From NCBI GenBank assembly GCA_934539295.1, contig CAKTCN010000005.1, forward strand, positions 1 to 64,000: DNA of 64,000 nucleotides, read 5' to 3'. A program made the position numbers and the translations under genes. Source of the DNA: an uncultured Allosphingosinicella sp. Its GTDB lineage: Bacteria; Pseudomonadota; Alphaproteobacteria; Sphingomonadales; Sphingomonadaceae. Positions 26,970 through 35,569 of the stretch are shown piece after piece (position 1 is the stretch's first letter; every line of letters starts with the position of its first letter). The notes beneath the pieces were generated by a model. The model saw only the letters and a list, made by a program, of their open reading frames with translations, had not been told where the DNA came from and made no database searches.

Positions 26970-27640
26970 AGGGTCCCGTCTACGTCGCCATCGACACGCC
27001 GGACCTGGAGCGTGCAAAGGCACTCGCATCCAGGGTCCGCCGCCATGTCGGCGGGCTGAAGCTCGGCCTCGAATTCTTCGTCGCGCATGGTCCCAAGGGC
27101 GTGAAGGAAATGGCGAGCCTTGGCCTGCCCATCTTCCTCGACCTCAAGCTCCACGACATTCCCAACACGGTTGCGAGCGCAGTGGCGGCGCTTCGCCCGC
27201 TCGAACCCGCCATCCTCACCGTCCATGCCGCCGGCGGCCGCGCCATGATGGAGGATGCCAAGGCGAGCGCGCCCGCCGGCACCAAGGTCGTCGCCGTCAC
27301 CGTCCTCACCAGCCTCGACAGCGAGGACCTTCAGTCGATCGGCGTGGCGGCTGACCCGCACGCCCAGGTCGAGCGCCTCGCCGCCCTGGCGCGCGATGCG
27401 GGACTGGACGGCATCGTCTGTTCCGGCAGCGAAGTGGCGGCCGCGCGCAAGCTGTGGCCGCAGGGCTTCTTCGTCTGCCCCGGTGTCCGTCCGGCTGGCG
27501 GTGCCGCCGGCGACCAGAAGCGGGTGATAACCCCGCGCGCCGCATTGGACGCCGGCGCGTCGATCCTGGTCATCGGCCGCCCGATCACCGCCGCAGCGGA
27601 TCCCGACCAGGCGGCACGGGATATCGAGGCAACGCTCTAA
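26966..27640 (+). CDS. pyrF: Orotidine 5'-phosphate decarboxylase
   Basis: Last step of UMP synthesis. The 224-residue TIM barrel has the signature DLKLHDIPNTV (about 47-57) with the catalytic Asp-x-Lys-x-x-Asp set, the N-terminal AIDTPDLERA strand, and the phosphate-binding VIGRPIT near the C-terminus. GTG start overlapping the LapA-like stop. After its stop comes a palindromic repeat where relatives often have trpF-trpB-trpA. Confidence 0.95.
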   Translation: MKGPVYVAIDTPDLERAKALASRVRRHVGGLKLGLEFFVAHGPKGVKEMASLGLPIFLDLKLHDIPNTVASAVAALRPLEPAILTVHAAGGRAMMEDAKASAPAGTKVVAVTVLTSLDSEDLQSIGVAADPHAQVERLAALARDAGLDGIVCSGSEVAAARKLWPQGFFVCPGVRPAGGAAGDQKRVITPRAALDAGASILVIGRPITAAADPDQAARDIEATL

Positions 27641-27763
27641 AACTCCTCTCCCTTGCGGGAGAGGGCGACTCAGCGAAGCTGAGCGGGGAGAGGGGATCGG
27701 CGTCCGACCATTTCCCACCTCCTCCCCTCACCCTCCCTCCCCGCAAGAGGAAAAGGGGCTGAT
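27641..27763. repeat. Palindromic repeat (CTCCCTTGCGGGAGAGGG type)
   Basis: Begins with CTCTCCCTTGCGGGAGAGGG and an inner arm GACTCAGCGAAGCTGAGCGG, and ends with a degenerate CCCTCCCTCCCCGCAAGAGG. Same family as 44197-44350 and 49105-49254; the inner arm recurs inverted at about 49207-49227. Fills the pyrF-accD gap. Confidence 0.75.
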
Positions 27764-27824
27764 CCGCGCTATTGGACATCTCCCGCGGCAAAGCTAAAGC
27801 ACCTCCAACTTCAGGAGACATCCC

Positions 27825-28676
27825 ATGAGCTGGCTCAACCGGGTCCGCCAAAGCATTCCCTTCCTTCCCAAGCGTGAGACGCCCGACAATCTCTGGCACA
27901 AATGCCCGAGCTGCGATGCGATGCTGTTCACCAAGGAATATGAAGAGAATGCCAGCGTCTGCCCGAAATGCGACCATCATGGCCGCATCGGACCGCGCAA
28001 GCGCTTCGAACTGCTGCTCGATCCCGGCTTTTCCGTGCTGCCCCCGGTGCAGGTCAAGGAAGACCCGCTCAAGTTCCGCGATACGAAGCGCTATGCCGAC
28101 CGGCTGAAGGCCGCCCGCGTCGCCACTGGCGAGCCTGACGCGCTGATCAACGCACGCGGCACGATTGAGGGCAACCGCCTGGTGCTGGGCGTGCAGGATT
28201 TCGCCTTCATGGGCGGATCGATGGGCATGGGCGTGGGCGCCGCCTTCGTGGCGGGCGCACGCGCGGCGATTGAGGACCATTGCCCCTATGTCATCATGAC
28301 CGCATCGGGCGGCGCGCGCATGCAGGAGGCGATCCTGTCGCTGATGCAGATGCCCAAGGCCACGGTCGCCATATCCGAGCTGCGCGAGGCCGGCTTGCCC
28401 TATATCGTCGTGCTCACCGATCCTACCACCGGCGGCGTCACCGCATCCTATGCGATGCTGGGCGACATCCAGATCGCCGAGCCGGGCGCCTTGATCGGTT
28501 TCGCCGGCCAGCGCGTGATCGAATCCACCATCCGCGAGAAATTGCCGGAAGGCTTCCAGCGCGCGGAATATCTGCTGGAGCACGGCATGATCGACATGGT
28601 CGTCCACCGCCGCGACCTCAAGCAGCGGCTTGCGCAGATCATCGATTATCTGTGTCCGGCGAAGGCGGCGGCGTAA
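27825..28676 (+). CDS. accD: Acetyl-CoA carboxylase carboxyltransferase subunit beta
   Basis: Forms malonyl-CoA with AccA, first step of fatty acid synthesis. The 283-residue protein has the N-terminal zinc ribbon with Cys at 27, 30, 46 and 49 (CPSC...CPKC) and the carboxyltransferase crotonase-like core with [12 protein letters not shown] and SGGARMQE, the two oxyanion-hole regions. The ATG follows TCAGGAGACATCCC, a strong site. folC lies downstream as expected for accD-folC. Confidence 0.96.
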   Translation: MSWLNRVRQSIPFLPKRETPDNLWHKCPSCDAMLFTKEYEENASVCPKCDHHGRIGPRKRFELLLDPGFSVLPPVQVKEDPLKFRDTKRYADRLKAARVATGEPDALINARGTIEGNRLVLGVQDFAFMGGSMGMGVGAAFVAGARAAIEDHCPYVIMTASGGARMQEAILSLMQMPKATVAISELREAGLPYIVVLTDPTTGGVTASYAMLGDIQIAEPGALIGFAGQRVIESTIREKLPEGFQRAEYLLEHGMIDMVVHRRDLKQRLAQIIDYLCPAKAAA

Positions 28677-28681
28677 GTTCT

Positions 28682-28868
28682 GGGGTCCTTCGAGACGATG
28701 ATCAGGTCGGACTGTCCCCCGGATAGTCCTGAAACATTCCGGGGGAATGTTTCACCTGATCATTTCGGCAGGCTCAGCCGCTCCTCAGGATGAGCAGTGT
28801 GGGGTTAAGCCAAACTCAAACCCGCTCATGCTGAGGAGGGACTGAGCGAAGTCGAAGGCCCGTCTCGA
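28682..28868. repeat. Composite palindromic repeat between accD and folC
   Basis: Several nested inverted repeats: GTCCTTCGAGACGATGATCAGG against CCTGATCATTTCGGCAGG, an inner ATTCCGGGGGAATGTTTCA hairpin, CTCAGGATGAGCAG against CTCATGCTGAGGAGG, and outer CCTTCGAGACG/CCCGTCTCGAAG. It looks like two elements of related families inserted side by side. Confidence 0.65.
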
Positions 28869-28908
28869 AGCTCCGCAAACGGATGAAGGTTGACCAGGTA
28901 AGCGCTCC

Positions 28909-30237
28909 ATGCCCGACCACGCCGTCTCCGATCACCCCCGCGTACAGGCGCAGCTCGACCGCCTGGCCACGCTCTCGCCGGGCGCGGACATACTCGGGCT
29001 GGAGCGCATCACCGCCCTCCTCGCCCGCGTCGGCGACCCGCATCTGCGCCTCCCGCCCGTCTTCCACGTCGCCGGCACCAACGGCAAGGGCTCGACCTGC
29101 GCATTCCTGCGCGCGGCGCTTGAGGCTGCGGGGCTCAAGGTCCATGCCTTCACCAGCCCGCACCTCGTCCGCTTCAACGAACGCATTCGCCTCGCCGGCA
29201 CGCTGATCGACGACGACCTCCTCGCCGACCTGCTCTGCGAAGTGCTGGACGCAGGGGCGGACGTGGGCGCCAGCTTCTTCGAGGTGACGGCGGCGGCAGC
29301 CTTCCTCGCCTTCGCGCGCGTGCCGGCGGACGCCTGCATCGTCGAGGTCGGCTTGGGCGGCCGGCTCGACGCCACCAACGTGATCCGCAATCCCGTCGCC
29401 TGCGGCATCGCCCAGCTCGGCCTCGACCACCAGCAATTCCTCGGCACCAGGATCGAGCAGATCGCCGCCGAAAAGGCCGGCATCGCAAAGCCCGGCGCCC
29501 CCCTCCTCACCCTCGCTTATCCCGACCGCATCGCCAGCGTGATCGGCAGGGTGGCCGCCGCCGCCGGGGCGCACTGGACGGCGAAGGGCGGTGGCTGGGA
29601 CGCTGCCGTCTACCAGCAGCGACTCCACTATTCGGATGCGCACGGGCGCCTCGATCTGCCGCTGCCGCGCCTGCCCGGCGCGCACCAGGTGCTCAATGCC
29701 AGCCTCGCGATCGCCATGCTGCGCCACCAGAGCGACGTGCCGGTCAAGGAAGCGGCATTGAAGGCAGCCATGGGCTGGGCGGAATGGCCGGCGCGGCTGC
29801 AGCGGCTATCCGCCGGGCCGCTCCAGTATCTATTGCCCAAGAGCGCCGAGCTCTGGCTCGACGGCGGCCACAATCCCGCCGCCGCGCGCGTCGTCGCCGA
29901 CTTCTTCCGCGCGCGCATCACTCCCGGCACGCCGTTCCACATCATCCTCGGCCTGCTGGAGAACAAGGATGCGCGCGGAGTGCTGAAGCCCTTCGCCGAC
30001 CGTGCGATCACAATCCACACCGTGCCGGTCGCCCGCCACGCGCACCATGCTCCCGCCGATCTCGCGCGCATGGCAAAGGAGGAAGGGCTCACCGCCATGC
30101 CGCATGCCGACATGGAAGATGCGCTCGGCTGGATCGCCCGCCATGCCGATCGCGCCGCACCGCCATTGGTGCTGATCATGGGCTCGCTCTATCTCGCCGG
30201 CGAGGTGCTGGCGAAGAACGACCAGGCGCCGGCCTAG
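28909..30237 (+). CDS. folC: Bifunctional folylpolyglutamate/dihydrofolate synthase
   Basis: Adds glutamate to dihydropteroate and to folates. The 442-residue Mur-ligase-type enzyme shows the ATP-binding GTNGKGST, the TSPHLVRFNERI segment, the EVGLGGRLDATN metal site and WLDGGHNPAAA in the C-terminal domain. ATG at 28909; the stop shares the CTAG tetranucleotide with the stop of the converging transporter gene (4-base overlap). Confidence 0.95.
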   Translation: MPDHAVSDHPRVQAQLDRLATLSPGADILGLERITALLARVGDPHLRLPPVFHVAGTNGKGSTCAFLRAALEAAGLKVHAFTSPHLVRFNERIRLAGTLIDDDLLADLLCEVLDAGADVGASFFEVTAAAAFLAFARVPADACIVEVGLGGRLDATNVIRNPVACGIAQLGLDHQQFLGTRIEQIAAEKAGIAKPGAPLLTLAYPDRIASVIGRVAAAAGAHWTAKGGGWDAAVYQQRLHYSDAHGRLDLPLPRLPGAHQVLNASLAIAMLRHQSDVPVKEAALKAAMGWAEWPARLQRLSAGPLQYLLPKSAELWLDGGHNPAAARVVADFFRARITPGTPFHIILGLLENKDARGVLKPFADRAITIHTVPVARHAHHAPADLARMAKEEGLTAMPHADMEDALGWIARHADRAAPPLVLIMGSLYLAGEVLAKNDQAPA

Positions 30238-31970
30238 ACCGCGGCGTCCCCTTCCGTGACCTTGGCCGCATCCCCGGCCGGCACCACGCCCGCGGCGACC
30301 ACCTCACGCCGCGCCTCGCGCGCCGCCCGTGCCCATTCGAACGTACACAGCACCACCGCAATCAGGCCCAGGGCAGCCGTCACCTGGAATACCGGCGCAT
30401 AGCCATAGGTCTCGATCGCCTCGCCCACCGCGCCGCGCCCCAGCGATCCGACCAGCAATGTCAGCGACGAGAGGAGCGCGAATTGCACCGCGCTGTAATT
30501 CTTGCTGGCGATCGACGACAGCCACGCCACATAGGCGCCTCCTGCCAGACCTCCGGCGATATTCTCGCCCGAGATCGCGACCATCAGCCGGATCATGCGC
30601 AGGTCCGTGCCGAATGCCTCGCCCAACGCCGCGATACCCGTCACCCGCGCAAAGGCGTCGATCCCGCCGCCGCCTGCCGCCAGATCGGCGTAGAGCAGGT
30701 TGCTCAGCGCCGCCACCGCCGCCCCCACGATCAGCGTCGGCAACCGTCCGATCACGCCGAACAGCACCGCCGCCAGTGTGATGCCGGCAATGGTCATGAA
30801 CACGCCGAAGATCTTGGACGCGAACGCGATCTCATCGTTCGAATAGCCGAGTTCGTCGAGGTAGAAGGGAAAGGCGAAAGGCCCCCAGATACTGTCGCAC
30901 AGGCGGTAGGTGAGGATGATGCCCAGCACCAGGATCACGCCCCACCGGAGCCGCGCGATGAGGTCCGACAGCGGCAGGATCAGCGCCGAATAACTATGGT
31001 CGGCCGCCGCCCCGCCCGCGCTGCGGCGCGATACCGGCCCGCTGATCACATGGCGCCCGGTCGCCTGAAGCCAGTTGAAGATGGCGGCGACGATCGCCGG
31101 CAGGAATACGGTCGCGGCAATGATCCACGGTCCGGTCTCGCGCAGGAACAGGCTGGCGACTGGCGGGTCGGGATCGCCCGGCGACGCGGTCAGCACCCGC
31201 GCCATGAAGGCGCCGATCGTCACGATAGCCCAGCCCCAGCCGATACCGACCAGCGCCAGGCCGGCCAGCCGGATGCGCGGATCGACAGCGCCGCCGGTGC
31301 GCAGTTCGGCCTCGCCCACCGAGGCCGGCGGCCGCGGCGTGTCAGGCGCCACCAGAGTGGCGATGATCGGCAGCAGCATCGCCACGCCCATGATCGCATA
31401 AACGGTCGGCCAGCTGACCCGCGCCGCCAGCACCAAAGCCAGCGCGCCACCGACCAAAGCCGCCATGCGGTGTCCGAACTGGTAGATGGAGGACAATATC
31501 TCGACCGTCGCGATCTCGTCGGCGACGTCGATCCGCCACGCGTCAATCACCACGTCCTGCGTCGCCGACGCGAAGGCACCGACCACCGCAACCAGCGCGA
31601 ACGTGCCGATCGCCACTGCCGGATCGGTCATCGACAGCGCCACGAAGGTGATCGCGATCAGCACCTGGCACAGCAGCAGCCACCCACGCCGCCGGCCCAG
31701 CCGTCCGAGAACCGGAAACTGATAGCGATCGACCAGCGGCGACCACAGGAACTTGAAGGCATAGGCAAGCCCGATCCACGACAGGATACCGATCGTGGCC
31801 AGGTCGACATTGGCCTCGCCCAGCCAGGCGTTGAGCGTCCCGATCAGCAGCGCGAACGGCAGCCCCGCGCCGAACCCGAAGGCCAGCATGATCGCCGTCT
31901 TGCGGTTCTGCAGACCGGCCCAGACCAGCCGAAATCCTTTTGGCTGTCCCGCCAGCGCCACCTCAGCCAA
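30234..31970 (-). CDS. AmpG-type major facilitator transporter
   Basis: Probable muropeptide permease, bringing anhydromuropeptides from cell wall turnover into the cytoplasm. Typical AmpG features are GFGAGLPFALLIGTLNAWL, the WSPLVDRY loop and ATQDVVIDAWRID. With 578 residues it is longer than E. coli AmpG (about 490); the extra length lies in the central loops. About 12-14 membrane segments. Converges with folC. Confidence 0.83.
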   Translation of the reverse strand: MAEVALAGQPKGFRLVWAGLQNRKTAIMLAFGFGAGLPFALLIGTLNAWLGEANVDLATIGILSWIGLAYAFKFLWSPLVDRYQFPVLGRLGRRRGWLLLCQVLIAITFVALSMTDPAVAIGTFALVAVVGAFASATQDVVIDAWRIDVADEIATVEILSSIYQFGHRMAALVGGALALVLAARVSWPTVYAIMGVAMLLPIIATLVAPDTPRPPASVGEAELRTGGAVDPRIRLAGLALVGIGWGWAIVTIGAFMARVLTASPGDPDPPVASLFLRETGPWIIAATVFLPAIVAAIFNWLQATGRHVISGPVSRRSAGGAAADHSYSALILPLSDLIARLRWGVILVLGIILTYRLCDSIWGPFAFPFYLDELGYSNDEIAFASKIFGVFMTIAGITLAAVLFGVIGRLPTLIVGAAVAALSNLLYADLAAGGGGIDAFARVTGIAALGEAFGTDLRMIRLMVAISGENIAGGLAGGAYVAWLSSIASKNYSAVQFALLSSLTLLVGSLGRGAVGEAIETYGYAPVFQVTAALGLIAVVLCTFEWARAAREARREVVAAGVVPAGDAAKVTEGDAAV

Positions 31971-32097
31971 TCAACGCCTCCCGCTTACACATCGCATGAG
32001 GTTTAGCAGCTTGCCCCCATTCGCCTAGCCCGATTTGCCGCAACGGACGGCCGCCCCGAGAACGCCTTCGCGGAAGGTACGGCCAACGTCCCCTCAC

Positions 32098-32124
32098 CAT
32101 CGTCGCCCCGGACTTGATCCGGCG
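32098..32124. repeat. Short palindromic repeat remnant (CCGGACTTGATCCGG type)
   Basis: CATCGTCGCCCCGGACTTGA followed by TCCGGCG, a half-degraded copy of the element seen whole at 41248-41288. Confidence 0.55.
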
Positions 32125-32234
32125 TCCACCTTCTTCCTTTGAACCGCAACGATCGCCGCGAGGATTGCTCGCAGTCTCGCGCAGATGCCCTGCCAGAACT
32201 TGCCGTCACACCTCACACCCGATACGCTTCGGAA

Positions 32235-32381
32235 ATGACGAAGTTCACACCCGTCGCCGCCCTCGCCTTCTTCTGGTTCATCGGCATCATCGTCGGCAAT
32301 CCCGGCCTGTGGTTCCCGCTCGGCGTTCTCGCCATGGTCGCAGTGGCCGTCATCCAGAAGCGGCGCGGCGCGGAGCGTTGA
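32235..32381 (+). CDS. Small 48-residue membrane protein, hypothetical
   Basis: Begins MTKFTPVAALAFFWFIGIIV and has two hydrophobic segments (about 5-20 and 25-41) separated by GNPGLW, ending in a basic RRGAER tail. No recognisable family. The ATG at 32235 has GCTTCGGAA before it, a modest ribosome-binding site. The frame also extends upstream to 32139, through low-complexity repeat DNA. It is the kind of small protein that automated calling often drops. Confidence 0.5.
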   Translation: MTKFTPVAALAFFWFIGIIVGNPGLWFPLGVLAMVAVAVIQKRRGAER

Positions 32382-32490
32382 AAACAGTGATCGCGCCGAG
32401 ACCCATGGCCCTCTTGATGACAGGCGATCCATTCGGGACTTTCCGGCGCAGTGTTGAGGCCGATAGCCGGCGTCTAATGATGCTCGGCTC

Positions 32491-32868
32491 GTGATCGATC
32501 GTCGCCACTTCGTTGCCGGTGCCGCAGCCGTCATGGTGGCGGGGCGGCTTGAAGCGCAGGAGGGTGCTTTGTTTGGGTTGATAGGCAAGATGACCGCCAA
32601 GTCCGGGCAGCGCGATGCACTGATCGCCCTGGTCCTGGAAGGCGCCGACGCGATGCCCGGCTGCATCAGCTACGTCGTGGCCAAGGATGCCGAGCGCGAA
32701 AACGACATCTGGATCACCGAGGTTTGGGATAGCGCCGCCAGCCATGCGGCCTCGCTGAAGCTTCCTGCGGTGACCGCCTCCATCGCCAGGGCAATCCCGC
32801 TCATCGACATGGAAGCTGAGGGCCTGCAGCAGAAGACGATCCCCATCGGCGGCAAAGGCATCGGCTGA
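32491..32868 (+). CDS. Putative quinol monooxygenase (ABM domain) with twin-arginine-like signal
   Basis: A 125-residue protein: an N-terminal MIDRRHFVAGAAAVMVAG segment resembles a twin-arginine signal, followed by an antibiotic biosynthesis monooxygenase (ABM) fold, a dimeric alpha-beta barrel (IGKMTAKSGQRDALIALVLE, CISYVVAKDAE, ENDIWITEVWDS). Cofactor-independent relatives oxidise quinols or degrade heme. Start GTG at 32491. If exported, it would act in the periplasm, unusual for this family. Confidence 0.72.
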   Translation: MIDRRHFVAGAAAVMVAGRLEAQEGALFGLIGKMTAKSGQRDALIALVLEGADAMPGCISYVVAKDAERENDIWITEVWDSAASHAASLKLPAVTASIARAIPLIDMEAEGLQQKTIPIGGKGIG

Positions 32869-32923
32869 TCGGGTCGTCTCTCGACGTGAGTGAATGGATC
32901 GGAAAGCCGGAAAGGGGCGCGGC

Positions 32924-33325
32924 ATGTTGACCGGATCGTGTCATTGCGGCGCCGCCACCTGGACGCTGACGGGCGACCCTGGCGCGATCACCGCGTGCAA
33001 TTGCACGCTATGCCATCGCTACGGCGCCTTGTGGGCCTATGATTTCGAGGATGGCCGGATCTCCGTTGCCGGCCCGACATCGCGCTTTCACAGGATCGGC
33101 AAGGATGATCCCGCGCTTGAGATCCTCTTCTGCCCGACCTGTGCCGGTGTGCTGGCATGGCGGGGCCTCAGGCAGGAAGAGGATGGCCGGCGCCGAATGG
33201 CCGTGAACATCCGCCTCGCGAAGTTCGAAGCCGTCGCCGACCTGCCGATCGATCACTTCGACGGCCTGGACACGTTCGAGGACATGCCCTCCCTTGGACG
33301 AACCGTGCGTGATCTCTGGGCGTGA
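32924..33325 (+). CDS. GFA family (glutathione-dependent formaldehyde-activating-like) zinc protein
   Basis: A 133-residue zinc-binding protein with the GFA Cys pattern: GSCHCGAATW, CNCTLCHRY and FCPTCAG. Family members bind zinc and some add glutathione to formaldehyde, but most, like this one, have no proven reaction. The ATG at 32924 follows AAAGGGGCG. A second, diverged GFA protein is encoded at 37410-37811. Confidence 0.8.
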   Translation: MLTGSCHCGAATWTLTGDPGAITACNCTLCHRYGALWAYDFEDGRISVAGPTSRFHRIGKDDPALEILFCPTCAGVLAWRGLRQEEDGRRRMAVNIRLAKFEAVADLPIDHFDGLDTFEDMPSLGRTVRDLWA

Positions 33326-33465
33326 AGAACAGCGCTTTCACCACCAGCACACGAACCGCTTTCCTACAGCCGAGTCGCCATGGCACCTTACCGCTGGCTC
33401 GTTCTCAATCCAGGTGCCCACGCGCCGGCGCACATGCAAAAACATGCGTCTTGGCGTGAATCTAG

Positions 33466-33483
33466 TGTGAACTTCCGTTCACA
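33466..33483. repeat. Inverted repeat in the convergent gap 33326-33558
   Basis: Perfect TGTGAAC-TTCC-GTTCACA. The 233-base gap between two convergent genes also holds a repeated ACATGC and, at 33529-33553, the partly related GTGTGACGTTCGTGTCAACT. No T tract follows, so it is not a classical terminator; I see no gene in the gap. Confidence 0.4.
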
Positions 33484-33558
33484 TTGGCGCCGACGCACGC
33501 GCATTCAGCCATCGACACGTCGCGCTTGACGGTGTGACGTTCGTGTCAACTTCACCGA

Positions 33559-34014
33559 TCAGCCGTCTTCAGGCGTAGAGAAATGTCCGGCGCCTTCATA
33601 CAGGCTCAGTCCCGTCGGCAGCTTCTTCACGCTCTTGCCCTGGAAGGTCGCGTCCAGCGCGTCGAGCGCGGCCTTGAGCATGCGGTCGGTATAAGGCTTG
33701 GTCAGGCACCCCACCGCCATGCTGCGGGCGCCGTCCGGGCAATTGCCGGTGACGAACAGCACCGGAACGCCTTTCTCCGCCGCCGCGCGCGCGACGTCGG
33801 TGCCGTCGCCATCGCCGCTCAGCGCCACATCGCTCAGCACCAGGTCGATCTCGCCCCCGTCCAGCGCCTTCACGGCGTCGGCAAGCGTGTCCACCGTGGC
33901 CACCACCTCATAGCCAGCGGCAGCCAGCGAATGTTCGTTGTCGAACGCGACCAAAGGCTCGTCCTCGACCACCAGGATACGGCGGATTGCCCTTTCGCGT
34001 TTACCGAACAGCAT
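33559..34014 (-). CDS. Single-domain response regulator (receiver only)
   Basis: A 151-residue CheY-like receiver with no output domain: RILVVEDEPLVAF with the acidic pocket, VLSDVAL with the phosphorylatable Asp, VLFVTGN with the conserved Thr, and CLTKPYTD with the Lys-Pro. The start at 34014 is where the domain begins; the longer frame to 34311 overlaps the divergent pseudouridine synthase gene and is not credible. No histidine kinase is adjacent, so it is an orphan. C-terminal tail of about 30 residues. Confidence 0.88.
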   Translation of the reverse strand: MLFGKRERAIRRILVVEDEPLVAFDNEHSLAAAGYEVVATVDTLADAVKALDGGEIDLVLSDVALSGDGDGTDVARAAAEKGVPVLFVTGNCPDGARSMAVGCLTKPYTDRMLKAALDALDATFQGKSVKKLPTGLSLYEGAGHFSTPEDG

Positions 34015-34111
34015 GTTAGTGGCCCCGTTCCCGTCCCGTCGATCTGTTCGCGAAACGAACGATCCCGCTTTAGGTGGCATGAAGGGCAAGGCTTGCACGA
34101 ATATTCTGAAC

Positions 34112-35569
34112 ATGCGGAGAGACGACTTGGCCCCCACCGGTAATGAGCGCGAAGGACAGCGCATCGCCAAGCTGCTGGCCCGCGCGGGCATCGCGTCGCG
34201 CCGCGATATCGAACGGATGATCGAGGAGCGGCGGATCGCGATCAACGGCGACGCGGTGGAAACGCCGGCAACCCTGCTGACCTCGCTGCACGGCGTCACC
34301 GTCGACGGCATGGCGGTGCGCGAGCCCGCGCCCGCCCGCCTGTTCCGCTACCACAAGCCGCCCGGATTGCTGACCGCCGCGCGCGACCCTGCCGGGCGCC
34401 CGACCATCTACGACCGCTTGCCGCAGGGCCTGCCGCGCCTGATGCCGGTCGGCCGCCTCGACATGAACACCGAGGGGCTGCTGCTGCTCACCACCGACGG
34501 GGAATTGAAGCGCCAGCTCGAACTGCCCTCCACCGGGGTCGAGCGCACCTATCGCGCTCGCGTGTTCGGCGACGTCAGCCAGGAACAGCTTGAGGACCTG
34601 ATCCACGGCATCGAGATCGAGGGCGTGCGCTACGGCTCGATCGACGCCAATCTCGAACGCCGCACCGGCCGCAACGGCTGGGTCGAGATGCGCCTCACCG
34701 AAGGCAAGAACCGCGAGGTCCGCCGCGTGCTGGAACATCTCGGCCTCCAGGTCTCGCGCCTGCTGCGCATCGCCTACGGCCCGTTCGTGCTCGGCGACCT
34801 GCAGCCCGGTGACGTCGATGAGGTGCGCCAGCACGACCTGGTCGAATTCAAGCGCATGCTCGGCGGCAAGACCGCCCACGCCCCGATCGGCGAGTTCGCG
34901 GCGACGAGGCCTACCCCCGCGCCCCGCCGCAAAACGCCGCCCGCCCCACGCGCCACTCCCGTTCGTGAAGACCGCGGTGAGGCTCGCCCCCGTCCAGCAT
35001 TCTCCCAGCGCACCGATCGCCCGGATCGCGGCGAACCACGCCCCTTCACCCGTACGGGGCCCAAGCAGGGCCGCCCCGACCGCAGCGACGCACGCGCATC
35101 CGCACGACCGAGCAGCAGAGGCGAACGTCCGGATCATGGCGAGACACGTTCCTTCGGCCGCTCCGGTCCGGGCCAGGAGCGTCCCGAGCGCAGCGAAGCA
35201 CGCGGCATTACCCGACCCGGCGCCAGGACCGAACGCCCGGACCGCAGCGAGGCACGGCCGTTCGGCCGCTCAGGTGCTCGGCAAGACCGGCCCGGACGCG
35301 CCGAGCCGCGTGGTCCGGGCCGCTCCGGCGCCCGCACCGAACGCCTGGGCCGTGAGGAACGCGGGCCGGCGAAGGAGGCTGCACGCACCGATCGTCGCCC
35401 GTCTGCACGCGACGAGCGGCCCGGCGCTCTCGTGGACCGGCCCAAGACGCTGCGCCCCAGGACCGATCGTACGTCCGGCGGCGCTCCGGGCGGAAAGCCG
35501 GGCTCGCGCGGCGGCCGTCCCGGCACGAAGGGTCCGCGTCCGACCGGCCGGGGAGCGCCGAAGCGGTGA
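34112..35569 (+). CDS. RsuA/RluB-family pseudouridine synthase with a long arginine/proline-rich repeat tail
   Basis: Converts a specific rRNA uridine to pseudouridine; sequence closest to RluB (23S U2605). An S4 RNA-binding domain (QRIAKLLARAGIASRRDIER) leads, then the catalytic domain with the active-site motif PVGRLDMNTEGLLLLT (catalytic Asp) and EGKNREVRRVLEHLGL. The catalytic part ends near residue 245. About 240 further residues form a basic, disordered tail containing tandem 18-residue repeats. Start uncertain (34112, or 34079). The stop overlaps the rsmD GTG, so translation is coupled. Confidence 0.9.
   Translation: MRRDDLAPTGNEREGQRIAKLLARAGIASRRDIERMIEERRIAINGDAVETPATLLTSLHGVTVDGMAVREPAPARLFRYHKPPGLLTAARDPAGRPTIYDRLPQGLPRLMPVGRLDMNTEGLLLLTTDGELKRQLELPSTGVERTYRARVFGDVSQEQLEDLIHGIEIEGVRYGSIDANLERRTGRNGWVEMRLTEGKNREVRRVLEHLGLQVSRLLRIAYGPFVLGDLQPGDVDEVRQHDLVEFKRMLGGKTAHAPIGEFAATRPTPAPRRKTPPAPRATPVREDRGEARPRPAFSQRTDRPDRGEPRPFTRTGPKQGRPDRSDARASARPSSRGERPDHGETRSFGRSGPGQERPERSEARGITRPGARTERPDRSEARPFGRSGARQDRPGRAEPRGPGRSGARTERLGREERGPAKEAARTDRRPSARDERPGALVDRPKTLRPRTDRTSGGAPGGKPGSRGGRPGTKGPRPTGRGAPKR
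35018..35341 (+). repeat. Six tandem 54-base units coding 18-residue repeats
   Basis: In-frame repeats within the pseudouridine synthase tail, each beginning RPDR/RPER/RPDH and including a G-E-x-R or S-E-A-R step and a G-R-S-G-A-R-type half (for example RPDRSEARPFGRSGARQD). Units start at 35018, 35072, 35126, 35180, 35234 and 35288; a seventh decayed unit follows. Perfect spacing and no indels. Confidence 0.9.

Noticed and set aside
29784..32006. 740-codon open frame on the + strand across folC and the AmpG-like gene
   Set aside because: Spans two real genes in the wrong frame; product is low-complexity Arg/Gln/His-rich.
33559..34311. Longer N-terminus for the receiver protein
   Set aside because: The extra 99 codons run antisense to the start of the pseudouridine synthase gene and have no receiver-like sequence; the domain starts at 34014.
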